Shown in pieces: positions 11,661 to 24,604 of a DNA stretch of 64,000 nt. Positions within the stretch are counted from its first letter, which is position 1. The number at the start of each line of letters is the position of its first letter. The position numbers and the translations under genes are program-made. The stretch comes from Glycine soja (Eukaryota > Streptophyta > Magnoliopsida > Fabales > Fabaceae): positions 8,000,501 through 8,064,500 of the forward strand of contig NC_041005.1 in assembly GCF_004193775.1 (NCBI RefSeq). The letters run 5' to 3'. The notes beneath the pieces were generated by a model that saw only the letters and a list, made by a program, of their open reading frames with translations, was not told where the DNA came from and made no database searches.

Positions 11661-12420
11661 ATTGATTCCAAATTATTTTAAAAAATTCAATTTAATCCTA
11701 ATTTTTTTAAAAATACATTAATATGATCATTTCCATCACAGATTAAATTGACTCCGGTATGATTGGGAGTTCCAGTGAATTTTTTTACAAATAGAAACAA
11801 TTTTAGACCGTGATTATATTTATTATTATTTTAAAAAAATGAAACCATTTCCCATTTCTTATTCACTTGCGCCTTCATTCCCCAGGTCCGGATTCTACAC
11901 CTTCACTTCACTACAACTTGCAGAAACCATCGTCATCCAAGCATTCAGTTTCCCTAAGCAATTTTTTTTTTTTTTTGTCATTGCTCTAACAACAGTTCAA
12001 ATAATGATGCACCCCCAATCCAAATGAGCACTCCATCCCTAGCACTATTCTTTTGTTGATCTGACGAGGAAGATGAAGGGGTCAACGACTAAACCCACAT
12101 TGAACCACTAATCTTCGCCTACAGCCCGCCATTGCCAGGCTCCATGTTGGGCACTGTCGCAAGTTAGGGTTTCTTTCTCTCTCCTGGACTTGGGGAATGA
12201 AAGCACAAGTGAAGAAGAAATGAAAAATGGTTTCATTTTTTAAAAATAATAATAAATATAATGAGAGTTAAAAATCACTATAATTTGTATGAAAATTGTT
12301 AAAAGTCACAATCTTATCAGCATCAATTTAATTGGACAAAAAGAATCAAAATTCTGGATTTAAAAAAAAAACTTTAAAATAAAATTGAATCTTTTAAAAT
12401 AATTTGAGAATCAAATTGAT
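11661..12420. mobile_element. long foldback (inverted-repeat) element
   Basis: The left arm (about 11661-11892) and right arm (about 12181-12420) are reverse complements over some 230-240 bp with scattered mismatches and small indels. One well-matched block is AATGAAACCATTT on the left, answered by AAATGGTTTCATT on the right. The 288-bp loop (11893-12180) is less AT-rich and non-coding. The layout fits a large MITE or foldback element that could be transcribed into a hairpin. No clear target duplication was found. It ends about 220 bp beyond the stop codon of the UBP16-like gene, so it may overlap that gene's 3' end. Confidence 0.8.
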
Positions 12421-12643
12421 AATTAAACTTATAAATAAATACAAGAATAAGAAAAATAATATATTATCCTTTATTTCAAGTAATCGTATTTAAAATAATA
12501 GAATAAATTCCACCGAACCTTTATAAAAGTTACAGCAATCTATATCTACATCTAGTTAGTTGTTAGCAAACTGATGTGTCTAATTTTCCTTTGTAAAAAG
12601 AATGCCGCCTCCAACGAGTACATTGGTAGAGCATCCCTCGTTA

Positions 12644-15600
12644 TTAGCTCCGGAACTCCCTGTTGATAAAATATAAATCCGTTCTTTTCCTTGGCTTTCT
12701 ACATAATACACCATAGTCTATATCATTAAAATGGTTAGATCCTAGTTTCAGACAAGAGTCAGTCTCCCTACTACTACTACTGTTGCTACTAATCCTACTA
12801 TCTAACTTTCTATGCTGTAAAGTTGTGTTAGAAGACAAACGAGAAACATCTATCCCTCGCGAGCCTTCTGCATCAGGAGAAACTGAATCATACCTGTCCA
12901 TATCAGATAGGGGCGAATGTCGCAAATTCAAGGGAGAAGATGAGGATGATGAAGATGTGTCAGAATCAGAATTCCTCCACACACTACTCCAGCCATTCCC
13001 TGAATCACCAAAAAGATATTCAGAGAAGTCATCTGTGCTGGTTGAATCACGGGTGCTATCTGTACTACAAGAACCTTCATCGGAGTTGCTGCTGATAAGG
13101 GATGAATTATCACTTGACGAGTCTTCTTCCAAAATCCTTTTCAGGTGGTGAAATTTTGAATAGAAAGAGTCCAAGGCAGGTGAGTCATCTGGAGAAATGG
13201 AACTGTTGACATGTTCAGCAACACCAGAATTTGTAGATATAGATCTTGCTTTCGTTGTAAGAGTCTTTCCACTGACTTTACGTTTTGAATCTGGGGACAG
13301 TATTCTGTTCCTAATTAATCTTGGGGCCCTTGGCGAGCACCTACAAGGTGATTCAGCTAATCAGAGAAGGTAACAAGAAAAAATGAAAATAAAAGGATCA
13401 ATGAAACCACCCATCAATGGAAACTGACTGGTTCAAACCAGTCAATCTGTGAATACACTCTGTTTCTGGTCCAATTATTTCTTAATATGTGGTCCATGCC
13501 AAATTCAACCATTTGGTCCATTAATTTAGTAGGTTGTTGAACCCGTTGAACCATAACTAACAGCTCTTGCCAATTCAATTTCTGGTTCGGTTTACACCCC
13601 CTTCTCCCCAGGCCAGGCCAGGCCAGAAAAAAAAAAAAAAAACCTGGGTTACCTTGCATAGAAAAGCATATATGCTCCTTTTGTCAAGACTCTATCCAAT
13701 TCAACAGCTGTCACCTGCAAGACATACAGATGGTTAACCCAAGTACAATACAAGTAATAACCACAACAAAGGTTCTATACATTTCTTCCTGTTTAGTAAT
13801 ACATCAAATATTTGAGGACACATTCACCCACTGAACTCAACAGTACTTTCATCCCAGAACAAAATGATTTTGGGAGGAAATTGGCTAATTTAGTCTTCTT
13901 AAATTTTCTTTTGGACAAGAAGGTAACAATGCTGCCTTGTGACCTACAAATCTCATTCTATAAACATGAGATGATGAGACCCTCATGCACTGGGTTGCTC
14001 TCAAGTATTCAAATCCACAAATTACCTGTTCATAACATTTTTTTAAATCCTGGATAGTTGCATGAGGCAGAACAGTCACTGTACCAAAATTTATTACATA
14101 GGAGAGAAGAGAAAACAGCATCAGCTTGCTAAAGAGAAGAGAGAAGACAGAACAGAAGAGCAGCATTAGCCAGAAAAAAGAGAGGCACTCGCCAGAGACA
14201 CCAGACACAGTCACCGGAGAAGACAGAGGCAGCAGTGATGTCAACATAGGAGAGGCAGAGCAAGGTTTGAGAAGACACGAGAGAAACAAGGACTGGGTTG
14301 ACATATTTTAAGCCAAATATTTTTTTGGCAAATGAAATCCGCAAAACAGGCCCAAATGTCTCTGTTCAGACTTCAGAGGACTTCTTTGGAATAGTCCCAT
14401 AGCACCGCTATTGCATCTGCAACAGCCACTACAATTAACCTCTCCACTACAGTGGGCCCTTGTAGAGGCCAGGGGAGGCTCCGCCACTATAGCTGTGCCA
14501 AATGCCTGCTATTTTTATTCATATTTTTAAAGCATTGGTGATTAATTTAGGTTTTACAATGTTCACTACCTCAGTGTTAGCAATAGAAATAACAGTATCG
14601 GTTATGGGAATTCAGTTGATGAAACAGGAAGGACAGTGGACTACTAATTAAGATAAACATAAACCTGGAAAAGTACATTTAGCAACCAAAGTTGAATTGC
14701 TCGTAAGAATTGGGAACAGAGGCTAAACTGAGGGACTTACCACACTGTCATCAACCTTGAACCACTTGTTTTGGATATTCTTCACATAGCACACATAGTG
14801 ACCCGAAAAGGCAGCATTCATGATATCTAAGTGAACAACTACCCCATACAATCTGTATATGGGTGATTTATCACTAGTCCCGCTCATGAAAGGTGCCAAG
14901 TTAAGTATTTCAGGAAATTGAATAGGCTTGTTGAGCTTCCCAAATTTCCCAGACTGCAATACAGATGTAACAAATAAGAAACGCTGCATAAAGGATGCAT
15001 AGAATGCATTTAAAATAACATATTGTCTTTGAATTTAATGCATGAAATACCTGAAATCTCTTTAATGCAACTGTAAGAACATTCGGTGCCTCTGAAACTG
15101 TCAGCTTCTTCTTGGCCTTCTCATATGATTTACATCTTAAAATGAAATTGTTTATTAACAATAAGGAAAAACATATAAGTACAAGTACTCCAAATAAGAA
15201 AACACTTGCAGACACAAAAATAAGAGGAGAAACAATAACATTTTTTTGGCTGCTAGAACCCAAAATTTTGTGAAAAGCTGGTTTCATAACTTGGTGGCCA
15301 CAGTAAAACACAACTCTATAAGGTTGATTTGACAGATTATCTTGCATATCAATCATCAACGGCATAGGCTGTAAACTTGTGACACTAGCATTATGCAATG
15401 CTTCTATGTACAGCCAAGACAAGATTAAATCAAAGAAAATAATGCATCAAACGAGAAATCAGTTAGAGAGAAGATTTAAACCAAAATCAATAAACATGAA
15501 TTTTTCAAATTCTGATTTAACTGAAGATCACCAAAAGAACTTCCCCACTACTAAATACTACTAAAGGCAAAGGATCCACATAAGATATACTACAAGCCAT

Positions 15601-18600
15601 TCTAACTCTTGGGATTAGGCACATGCCTAAATGTTTTCCCTTATTTTGCAAATCATCTTTTGAAAACATCAAGATGATTCTTAAGAGGAAACGATATTAA
15701 GTTTGGCTGTTACAATAAATCTACATTATCCTATTATGCCAACAGTTTAATGCAATCAAACAGCTAGACCTGTTAGGCTGTTACTAGAATTTAGAAGTTC
15801 ATTTATTGAAAACTCATACTCCCTTTAACTTAATCTACGTTAAAAACTATAGTCCCTCAACTCTAATCTACAAAGATAACAATCAAGACTAGAGGCATCC
15901 AAAAAGTCAACCAACCTGACACAGTGGTACTTGTTTTCCCCATCTAAAGTCTCAGTGCTTGTAAATCGTCGAAGGGCCTCCACCAGGGTTGTTATCTCGC
16001 CTTCTATCTCAACAGTCAGATCCATCATCCTTTCCTGACGCTCAGACTTCCCTCCACATCTCATGCATTTTATCTGCCAAATGAGGTGAATGTTCATTGT
16101 CCTTGTTATACTTCAAATCAGCAGATGTTATAAACTTATAATGACAATAATAATAGAATTATCTATTTCCAAACCACGCCAACAATGTATTGCACCAATG
16201 ACAGGGGAAGAAGAAAAACATAAAGATAGTTGTGTATTACTTCACCAAATAGAAACATAAAATTACCTTTGATAGAAGGTAACCTCCAAATGTTTGACCC
16301 ATTAAAGTAGTGTCCTCTTCTAATGAGCCCAATGCATTAACCCCAGCTTCCATAAGGCAAACAGATTGCATTGTGTCAATAACATGCCTGTCAAGTATGT
16401 CATATGATTCATTAACTTAAAATGAATTACAAAACAATAAAATGGTATATTACATGGATTAAAAGGAGTAAAAAATACCTAAGAAATTCATGTGCATCTT
16501 CTTCTCTTCCATTAGCAAGCTGACTCCCAATATTCTGTAGATGGGAGATTATGCCCATAGGAGACACCGCAGATTTTGTGTCCTTTGACTTCAATATCAA
16601 TCTTTCAAATTCACAGGTGAAACACCATTTTTTATTTGCACCTAAAATTTACATCGGAGATATTTTACCAAGGGAAACAGTTACACCTTACAAAACAGTA
16701 TTCAATAAACATGATAGGTGACGATTCCATGATGGAAGCTATGATTGCATACGTACATGATTTCGAATGTGATCCTTGAAGCAAATAAGCAGTCAGAGGT
16801 GGAGTAAATGCTAAGCACTGAAGTACAGCATTAGCATAACAACTGCAAAAAAAAATTCAAAAAATGCAAGTTAAAAAATACCAAAAAAAAAAGTAAATCT
16901 TACACAAAGCAAAGTGGAGGAGCAATTGATTCTGCACACACTTTCAACAACCTAACTTTTCACATTGATATGCCAAAATATATGATCCTTATCAGCAAGG
17001 AAAGAAGAAAATACTACACACCACAAAATTGTATTGTAAATATATAAATCCACATATAAGAAGGAACCAATTATCTTCTAACATGTTGCTTATCATAAAC
17101 AATATGAAATTACCTGTTTCCACAATTTATAAGACCAAATGGGCATAACTCCACCTTGTTCGAGTTATAAAGCTTGACAAACAATTCATAAGGGAAAAAA
17201 CTCTGCAACAATTATAAATGTTAAGGTAACAGTAATTTGTCTTTCAAAGCACAAAAGAATGCAAAAAGATTTGTTCCAGAAGAACCTTGTCATTATGTCT
17301 TCCAGCAATATCACTCCCAACAGCTAATGGAAAGTGCTTTGACAGATTTGATCCTCTAAACTGATCAACAACTTTCAAAACAGATGTTTTCAAGCCACTC
17401 TTAGAATTTGCAGAACAGCTAGCAACCTGAGAAGAAGTGACAGTTTGAGTGCCAGATTCAATGTCATTATTCCCTTGTTTTGTACTGGAATGAGAATGTT
17501 CTTCAGTTCCAGAAGCTAAATTAGAATCAGCAAGTTCACGTGTCAGGAATCCAATTTCAGTGGACTTCAAGGTGCTGCCACGGTTGTCCACAACATGATT
17601 GGATACCTTAGAGCCAGTTGATTGCAAGATATGGAAGTTCAAAGCATCTGCACAAACTGAATTTTTGTCAACACTGGAGGATTGAGGGGAGAAAGATGAT
17701 AAAGGTGGCCCAGAGCTGTCTTTAGATTCCAATTGATCAGATTCAGAACCACTTGGAGTAACATAACTCCTAACACTGGAAACTTTGCTGTTGATGAACG
17801 AGAAATTCCTCCCCTTCGAAGAATTGATCTTGTCATTCTCAGATGATGCTGATCCTGAACTTGCCATATCATTCCCAATACAGTTTGGAAAAGCATCATC
17901 AGATACAGAATCATTTGTCCTGGTATCTCTTACATGCAAAGGAGACATGGTACTGAATGAAAAGTGAAATGAAGATTCAGAAACAGTCCTTTTGCCTGTG
18001 GATTCATCAGAACAGGATGGATGAGTGTCATTCTTAGTATCATCTTTAATCCCTCTTGAATCAAGAGCTTTATCCCAGAATCCTGAAACCACTGTAGAAG
18101 GCTCAATTGTTTTCCCCTTCCACATACTTGAACCTGGATTACCATTTGATGCAAGCTTACTCTCTTCTTTACTAAAACCAGGTCCAGTATGATTTAATTT
18201 ATGCATTGTAGAAAAACCATCTACTGAATCAACCAAAGTAGCAAACTTTGGTGAAGTAGACATGGTTACACCCATGCAATCATCACTAGTGTTATCAGGA
18301 ATGTCAAGGGTAGGATCAACAAAAGTATGTCCCTTGGATCCATCATGCTCATTTGAGATGATGCTCTCACAGACAGAGGAATCATCAGATGAATCATTAG
18401 AACCCGTGGAAGCTGAGAATCCAGAAAATGAGTTACTGGACAATTCAGAATTAGAATCTGTTATATTTCCCTCTGCAAGGGACTCGACTCTAATATTTCC
18501 ATCCTTTCCAGGTGAAACTTTTGGAGAAAAGCAGATATCAGAAATTGGGGACTTTTCAGAGGCTATTTTACATTCTTTGCCTTCACTTTCAGACTTCTCA

Positions 18601-19689
18601 ACATGGATTCCAGAGTAGCCTTGCTCTACTAGCTTGCGGCCATGATCACTTGTTACATCATCACTCCAGCAAGTTGTGCTGGGAGGACGGCATTCTAACT
18701 TGTGACCTTGGCGCCAATGAACAGTTTGGCACTCAAAAGAACTGAAACACATCAAACCAAACATGCATACTAAAGACATTATCTTTACAAAAAAAGAACA
18801 CACGGAAATATGCAGACGAAAAGCAACGAATCTGAACCACTAATACAAAATATCACAATCAGCTAAACTATTCAACATAGAATGTAAATGGGGTCACGAA
18901 AGCGAAATCAAAACCATATTGTCATATTCTCCAAACCACAGAGGATAAATTATTAATCATTAAATGAACCACAATTCTAAAGCACCTGGCAAAAGTTGCG
19001 GCATGATTTTTATTTCCATTAACAATAGCCAGCGGTTTGTAGAGAGGAACAGCCAACTGATCTCCTGTACATAATGGACTGCACTTGTCGAAGAGCTCTT
19101 CTAGTACACTTATACTAAACCGAGCCTAATTTTTCGCATGTTTATCTTTGTGGGTATATAATATTAATAATTAAGTAAATACAAATTTAACATAGTGTGG
19201 AGTTTGTTTAAGAAACCAGAAGAGATGCACTCCAGAAAAGGAAATCAGAGTCAACATTCCCATTTTCAACCCTAAACAAAAATTACTAAAAGTTCTGCAC
19301 AGCAAATTGTAATCATAAGAGCATGAAAAAACGACCCCCACAAACAACCACAGCCAATGCCACATGAAAACTGGAATTCTTAAGCACAATTTGAAAACGC
19401 ACCAGTAGCGAACGGATTTGCACTGCGCGCAGCGCGCGGTGGCGGGAAAATAGCACACGGCACATAGATTGCTCGGAGCGGCGGAAACCGCTGTGCCGTA
19501 CTCATAGGACGCCTCTTTCTCGGCCCTGGCAGTTTCCTCCGCGGCCAAAACCAAAAGCCTCTTGATCTCATCCTTCCTGGCCTCCGAGACCTGCCATTTA
19601 CGGCGAATCAGGAAGCCAATCACCGGCAGCACAACACAAACCACCACAAGGACCAGGCTCGAAAACCCTAGATCCCCGGTAACACGCAT
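12644..19689 (-). CDS. UBP16: ubiquitin carboxyl-terminal hydrolase 16-like (MYND + USP)
   Basis: A cysteine-protease deubiquitinase of the plant UBP15-UBP19 clade, which removes ubiquitin from proteins. Coding exons (minus): 19689-19403, 18741-17286, 17202-17114, 16842-16757, 16641-16479, 16387-16267, 16073-15916, 15135-15051, 14953-14741, 13714-13653, 13340-12644. They total 3417 nt, 1138 aa, with every junction in frame. A hydrophobic anchor spans residues ~9-28. The MYND zinc finger at 76-113 has Cys76, 79, 87, 90, 96, 100, His109 and Cys113. A long Ser/Asn-rich low-complexity linker (~120-580) precedes the USP domain, which carries the cysteine box GLINCGNSCYAN (catalytic Cys612), CxxC zinc ribbons, and the histidine box [10 protein letters not shown] (His867) with Asp883/884. 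The C-terminus is Ser/Asp-rich. UBP16 is chosen over UBP15/19 on overall look; the clade call is firm. Confidence 0.93.
13715..14740 (-). other. 1.0-kb intron 9 of the UBP16-like gene
   Basis: The donor GT at 14740 follows the exon ending in DDSV, and the acceptor AG at 13715 precedes [13 protein letters not shown]. The ORFs inside it on both strands have no recognisable domain. Positions about 14390-14515 are noticeably more GC-rich than the rest of the intron and may be a small inserted repeat, not identified. Confidence 0.7.
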
Positions 19690-20504
19690 TTATCAAGCAC
19701 CCGACACACATCCAGCGGCAGCCACACACCCGAAGCTGCTACTATCACCACCACACATAGGTTGGCATGACACCGGAGCGGAAGAACCAGAGAAAAACCC
19801 TCAACCCAACAACCCTGACGATTGGACGACGAGGAAGATGCGGCAACCCGTGAGGGTGAGATTAACGAGGAAAATAGAAATGTTGATCGCAGTCGCAATG
19901 AAACAGAAGATGGCACTGGAAAATTGAAAACAACGGAGCGGAACTCAACTCTCGTGGTTGTCTTGTTGTTTTGTTAGGTTCGGATCGAGAAAGAAAAGTG
20001 TCTCTGTGTTCTGTGTGCGGGGAAGAGAGAGAAAGAGGAAAACAAAAGAAAACGCGGTAAATGTAAATAAAGAGGGTGCCATTTAATAAAAATTGATGGT
20101 TGGTGTGAGTGAGCGTTTGTCCAGGGAAACCAATTTTTTTTGCCCTCGATAAATATTTTCATATTTGAAATTTGTCCACCAAAATCAAATGCGCTAACGT
20201 AGATTTTGATTCCCGAGCCAAAAAAAAAACAACATATTTTAATATTGAGAGGAAAAAAATAAATTAAAAATTTTACAGAACAGAATTCAAATGTTTTCAT
20301 GTGTCTTTTAATTTTTTATTGTAATTATGATATTAATATAACATATTCATCGTTAAAAGCGATGATTAATTTTGATCGACCGAGATACAGAGGGGAAAAG
20401 AATTTGGTTGTTGGAAAGCGTGAATTCTTGTTTGGTTCGTTTGTTCTTTCGGATCCCGAATCTGGAAACTGGTTCGGGTTCGGGTTGGGGTTCGAGGTGA
20501 CTTG

Positions 20505-20526
20505 GATGCACGTGAAAGTGGGGCCC
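20505..20526. promoter_or_regulatory. G-box and TCP-like motif cluster upstream of UBP16-like gene
   Basis: A palindromic CACGTG at 20509-20514 is followed within 4 bp by GTGGGGCCC at 20518-20526, which fits the TCP-binding consensus GTGGGNCC. The cluster sits about 820 bp upstream of the UBP16-like start codon, in a locally GC-richer island (about 20400-20540) within AT-rich DNA. Function is inferred from motif identity only. Confidence 0.35.
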
Positions 20527-20649
20527 AGATGATGCTGGTGAAATTGGCTTCATTCTATTTCTTCCTTTTGGTGGAAGAGATTCTACGGAATTAACCCTTT
20601 TGCAAGTAATTATCAGCTTAGGTGTTGGTCGGTGTGGTACTGCCCACAC

Positions 20650-22940
20650 TTGATATGGCTTTTCATTATAAGCAAAGGATACTTGACTTTATTAATAAGA
20701 TATTTTACTATTTATAAAAAGTATCCTGATAAACCTCCTGAAAGCAATCAATAGATAAAAAAATTTCTATTCAAATTTACATTGAAGTTATATTATAAAT
20801 TATGTTTTGTTTTTTTAATTTGGTGTCTTCCTCAGGCCACAAATAATGACTAATCTATCTTATTTAACAATTATTTTAATTAGCATTTTTCTTATTTACA
20901 TCAATATATAAAAAGAACATACAATTTTGTGTAATTATTTTTATCTCTATATTTTTTAGAACATTTTATCCTTATTCTTAATAATATTAAATTAGTAATA
21001 ACAATTAATCATCTTTAATTACACAGATTAAAAGTAATTCATTAACCAAAATTAAATAATCAGCCATTAATCACTCTTTACTTTCATTAGATAATTTTAC
21101 CTCTTAATCATTTCTTATATTTTAAATTTTTCTTTAACTTAAATTAACTTCTCACTATTTTTATATTATTAGTTTTTTTTTATTCTATCAGATTTTTTAT
21201 TAACTGTATTTAATTTTTATTTTTTTATTATTTAAAAAATTTAGAGAGGCACGGAATGACTCTCTTCTCTTAGTAAAAATAATGGCGAAGCCTTTTATAA
21301 TGTTTTGGTAAGAGAATACATGTATTTTAGATAAATAATTCTGTTCTTTAGGAGAATTAAAAATATAAATTTCGTAGATTTTATTTTTCATGAGTTTTCT
21401 TTTGATTTGTAACCAATACCAAAATGTGCATGTGAATTAGGAAGCATGTATTATTCATATTCTTAAGAAAAATGGTATTCCTTTCAAAAGGATAAATTTA
21501 TTAAAAACATATTGTTAGCACTTAACACTCTTCCATATTAGGAAGGATATGAATCAATTGTTTGTGAATTATTTTAATTTAATGAAAATTTTCAAATTCA
21601 CATATTTAACTATCAGTTAAATACTTTAAAAAATTATCATTTATAATAATTATTCTTGATTCAAATAAAATTATCTCAATTAAATTAGCGAAGGATTATA
21701 ACTTAAAACTCCTGGACAAATATAATGAATGATATAACAAAGATGATGAAAAACTACTATTGTAATTTGCTTGAGTCAGGGAAAAGGGAATAAAAGTAGT
21801 ACACCTCTGTCACCCTGTCCATCAACGGGTGTTAAGAAAATGCTAGTGGAATGGGATCTATATCTATATTAGATTAAAAATATATTCTTCATGTTAATTT
21901 TTATTTTTATTTCAAATTATTTTTAATAATCTATTTTCTATTAAATTAATATATATATATATATATATACCAACAAATTGTATATTTTTAGTTGTTTTAA
22001 ATTTAATTTTAGTGGGTACGGCTAGTATACTATTTATTTATTGAAATTGAAGATTTGCAATGTATTTAAATGTCTAATTTTTTCATCACATTTTGGACTT
22101 GGAATTGTCCTATTTTGCAAGTTTGAAAATTACATACATACAGGCGAACGATTGCAGAAAAATGAAGGAGTTGCCTAACCTTGAATAGTTGAATAATGTA
22201 ATTCCCACGTTGGATCAAGAGCAACTCCCCGACTAGAACCAACGGATAAATGCATTTTTTTTATTTTTTATTTTGCTTCGGTAAGACAATTATTAAAATA
22301 GGCAAATGATACTGTGTGTCATAAAAGAAAAAGGCACATGATAGTAAATATTTATAAGACACTACCATTAATTAAGAAATTAAGAGTATATTTTTTTTAT
22401 TAAAAATATTATTAATATATCTTAATCATAGTTTCTACATATCTCAACGTATTTGCTTATTATTGATTCTTTAAACAGTGTCTTTAAGGCATTAATTAAC
22501 AAAATTAAAACAAATAAATCTAGCCTAATTAATTTTTGTGAGTGATGTTAGAGGTTTTCAAACGTCTTGGTTGATGGAAGGGTTTCATTTTCAAAATACG
22601 TTGCATCTAATATAGTACTTTATAATTCCAAACGTATATCATCATAGCGTCACCATGCATGCTTTTCCAATTGATAGGTTCCAGACAAACGAGAACCTAA
22701 AAGGAAAATTGTAATTAATCACCCAATAAGGCTGAAAATTGAAAATAGTAACAAGTTGTCACTGCAGTAGGAGCTGGAGGTGTTCAAAAAATTTGGTTAT
22801 ATAGAATCAATTCATAACCGTCCATATTCAAATCATTTTAATTTTATTTTAATGAATTGATTTTATATTTTAATTCAATTTTTGGATCCAATCCAATTAT
22901 TTGGATATTTGATTGGATTTTTAAATTTTATAACATTTCT
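20650..22940. other. AT-rich intergenic DNA, no gene seen
   Basis: No supported coding sequence on either strand. It contains an (AT)n tract near 21949-21968 and many poly-A/T runs. The ORFs here are short and compositionally random. Confidence 0.6.
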
Positions 22941-22944
22941 CCAA

Positions 22945-23400
22945 AATAACTTTGATCAAGATTGGTTGAAAACAATTCTTTAATCAACATTGGTCAAGAT
23001 TACTTTTTGATTGACATGGGATTATTTTTTGTTAAGCGCAATTCAGAGTTTTCTCAGTCAATGTTGGTTGATAAGACCTCACTCGAGACTATTTTTGAAG
23101 GACGTTGGCTAGAGTTTTTTTTAAGCGAACGTAGGTCGAGGTTATTTTTTTATCAATGTTGTCTAGATTTTTTTTCAACCAAAGTCAGTTGATGTCAGCT
23201 AGAGCTTTTTTCAACCAACATTGGTGAGAAACTATTTTTTGGTCAATATTGTCTATAACTTTTTCGACTAATGTTGACTAATGATTTTTTTCAGTTGACA
23301 TCGATTGAAGCTATTTTTTTGTTGATGTCAACTAGGGTTTTTTGCGTCGATGCCAAGTAAGATTATTTTTTGGCCAATGCTGACTAAGGTTTGTTTTGGT
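22945..23400. repeat. diverged minisatellite (tandem motif array)
   Basis: Roughly ten or more degenerate copies of a short unit, built from alternations of a GT-rich element (variants of CAATGTTGGTTGA / GACGTTGGCTAG / GATGTCAACTAG) and a T-rich element (TATTTTTTGGTCAA / AGTTTTTTTC). The spacing alternates at about 20-25 bp, giving a compound unit of about 45 bp. It is non-coding; the ORF at 22962-23192 is a by-product of the repeat. Exact period and copy number need a tandem-repeat program. Confidence 0.7.
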
Positions 23401-24011
23401 TCATTGATGATCGTCGAAGGGTCAAAGCTCCGGGAAGAAAGGTTCACTAGAGAGAAGCAAGTGGCAGATGAACAAGGAGGGTTAGGAGAGCAAGACAAAT
23501 CTTCTGTTCAGATGAAGATGCAGAGGCGAGGGTGGAGTCCAGAGAATTTAAAAAATTCTACCTATTTTGTGGGAATTTCAAATTCTTAATTTTACAAAGT
23601 ATTGAAATGCTGAAGAATTCTTCAAATTCTAGTTGCAGAGTACCTAGATAGAGCACTTCATCCGGCGGTAAATAAAATACCTTCAAAAATACATTACCCA
23701 CTTAAAATGTCAGATCCAAATGTAGGGTTAGGGTAATTTTGTTTTAAAAAATTCGACAAATTGTAGGTAAATTTAAGAAAAAGGAGGTTGAAATAGAAAA
23801 CCCATTTGAAAAGTGAGGTTCCTTTGTTTTAGACGACCCAAATAATTTTTCTCGGACTCTTGTATGAAAAAGAAAGGGATTGCTGGATTAGGTGAAAAAA
23901 CACATAACAACTATATAAAAACAATCGTGAAAACTTATCAAAATCATAAATTGACAAGATACATCAATTGAGGAATCCATCATATTATGTATACTAATAT
24001 ACATAATTCGA

Positions 24012-24600
24012 TGTATTATTAGGAGTGGTTACGAATGTGAGTTAACTTGCGACTCAATTTGATCTAATTATATTTGGTTGAGTTTTTAAAATATTTGGAT
24101 TAAATTTAACCTAATTTGATTAATTTAATTTATTATATATTAAATACATTAAAAAAATTTAGCTCACGTAATTTATTAAATTATTAATTTAAGTCATTCA
24201 TGAATTTTTTTAAAGTTGTTTTTATCTCAATTTTATTTATATTTTCACATGCTAATATCATACTTTATTTTTATTTAAAATAAAAATATTGTATTAGTAT
24301 TGAAATCATTAATTCTATTAGTTAAATATTTTCACAATTTAATCTCTTTTGAGGGTATTTAATCATTATACATTTAAAAAAATATAGATAAAAATAATTT
24401 ATTATTCTATTTAAAAAAAATAAAAAATATTTTTTAAATATTCAAACCCAATCAACTCAACCTAACCTGTTTATGATCAAGTTAGATTGGGTCTGTACAA
24501 AAAAATTACACAAATCCAAACCAACTCGTAGATTTTTTTTATCGGATTAGATAATGAATTTAGTCAAATTTAACTCAATCCAACTTGTGATCACCCCTAT
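24012..24600. mobile_element. inverted-repeat (MITE-like) element
   Basis: The left end reads TAGGAGTGGTTACGAATGTG and the right end, on the opposite strand, reads TAGGGGTGATCACAAGTTGG. Both ends continue into matching CAACTCAATTTGA-type sequence. The interior is AT-rich and non-coding. The form suggests a non-autonomous DNA transposon of about 0.6 kb. No clear target duplication was found, so superfamily and exact ends are uncertain. Confidence 0.5.
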
Positions 24601-24604
24601 GATG

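Noticed and set aside
12783..13151. 122-aa plus-strand ORF opposite the UBP16-like last exon
   Set aside because: Antisense shadow of the Ser-rich last exon, which is in frame with the preceding ten exons.
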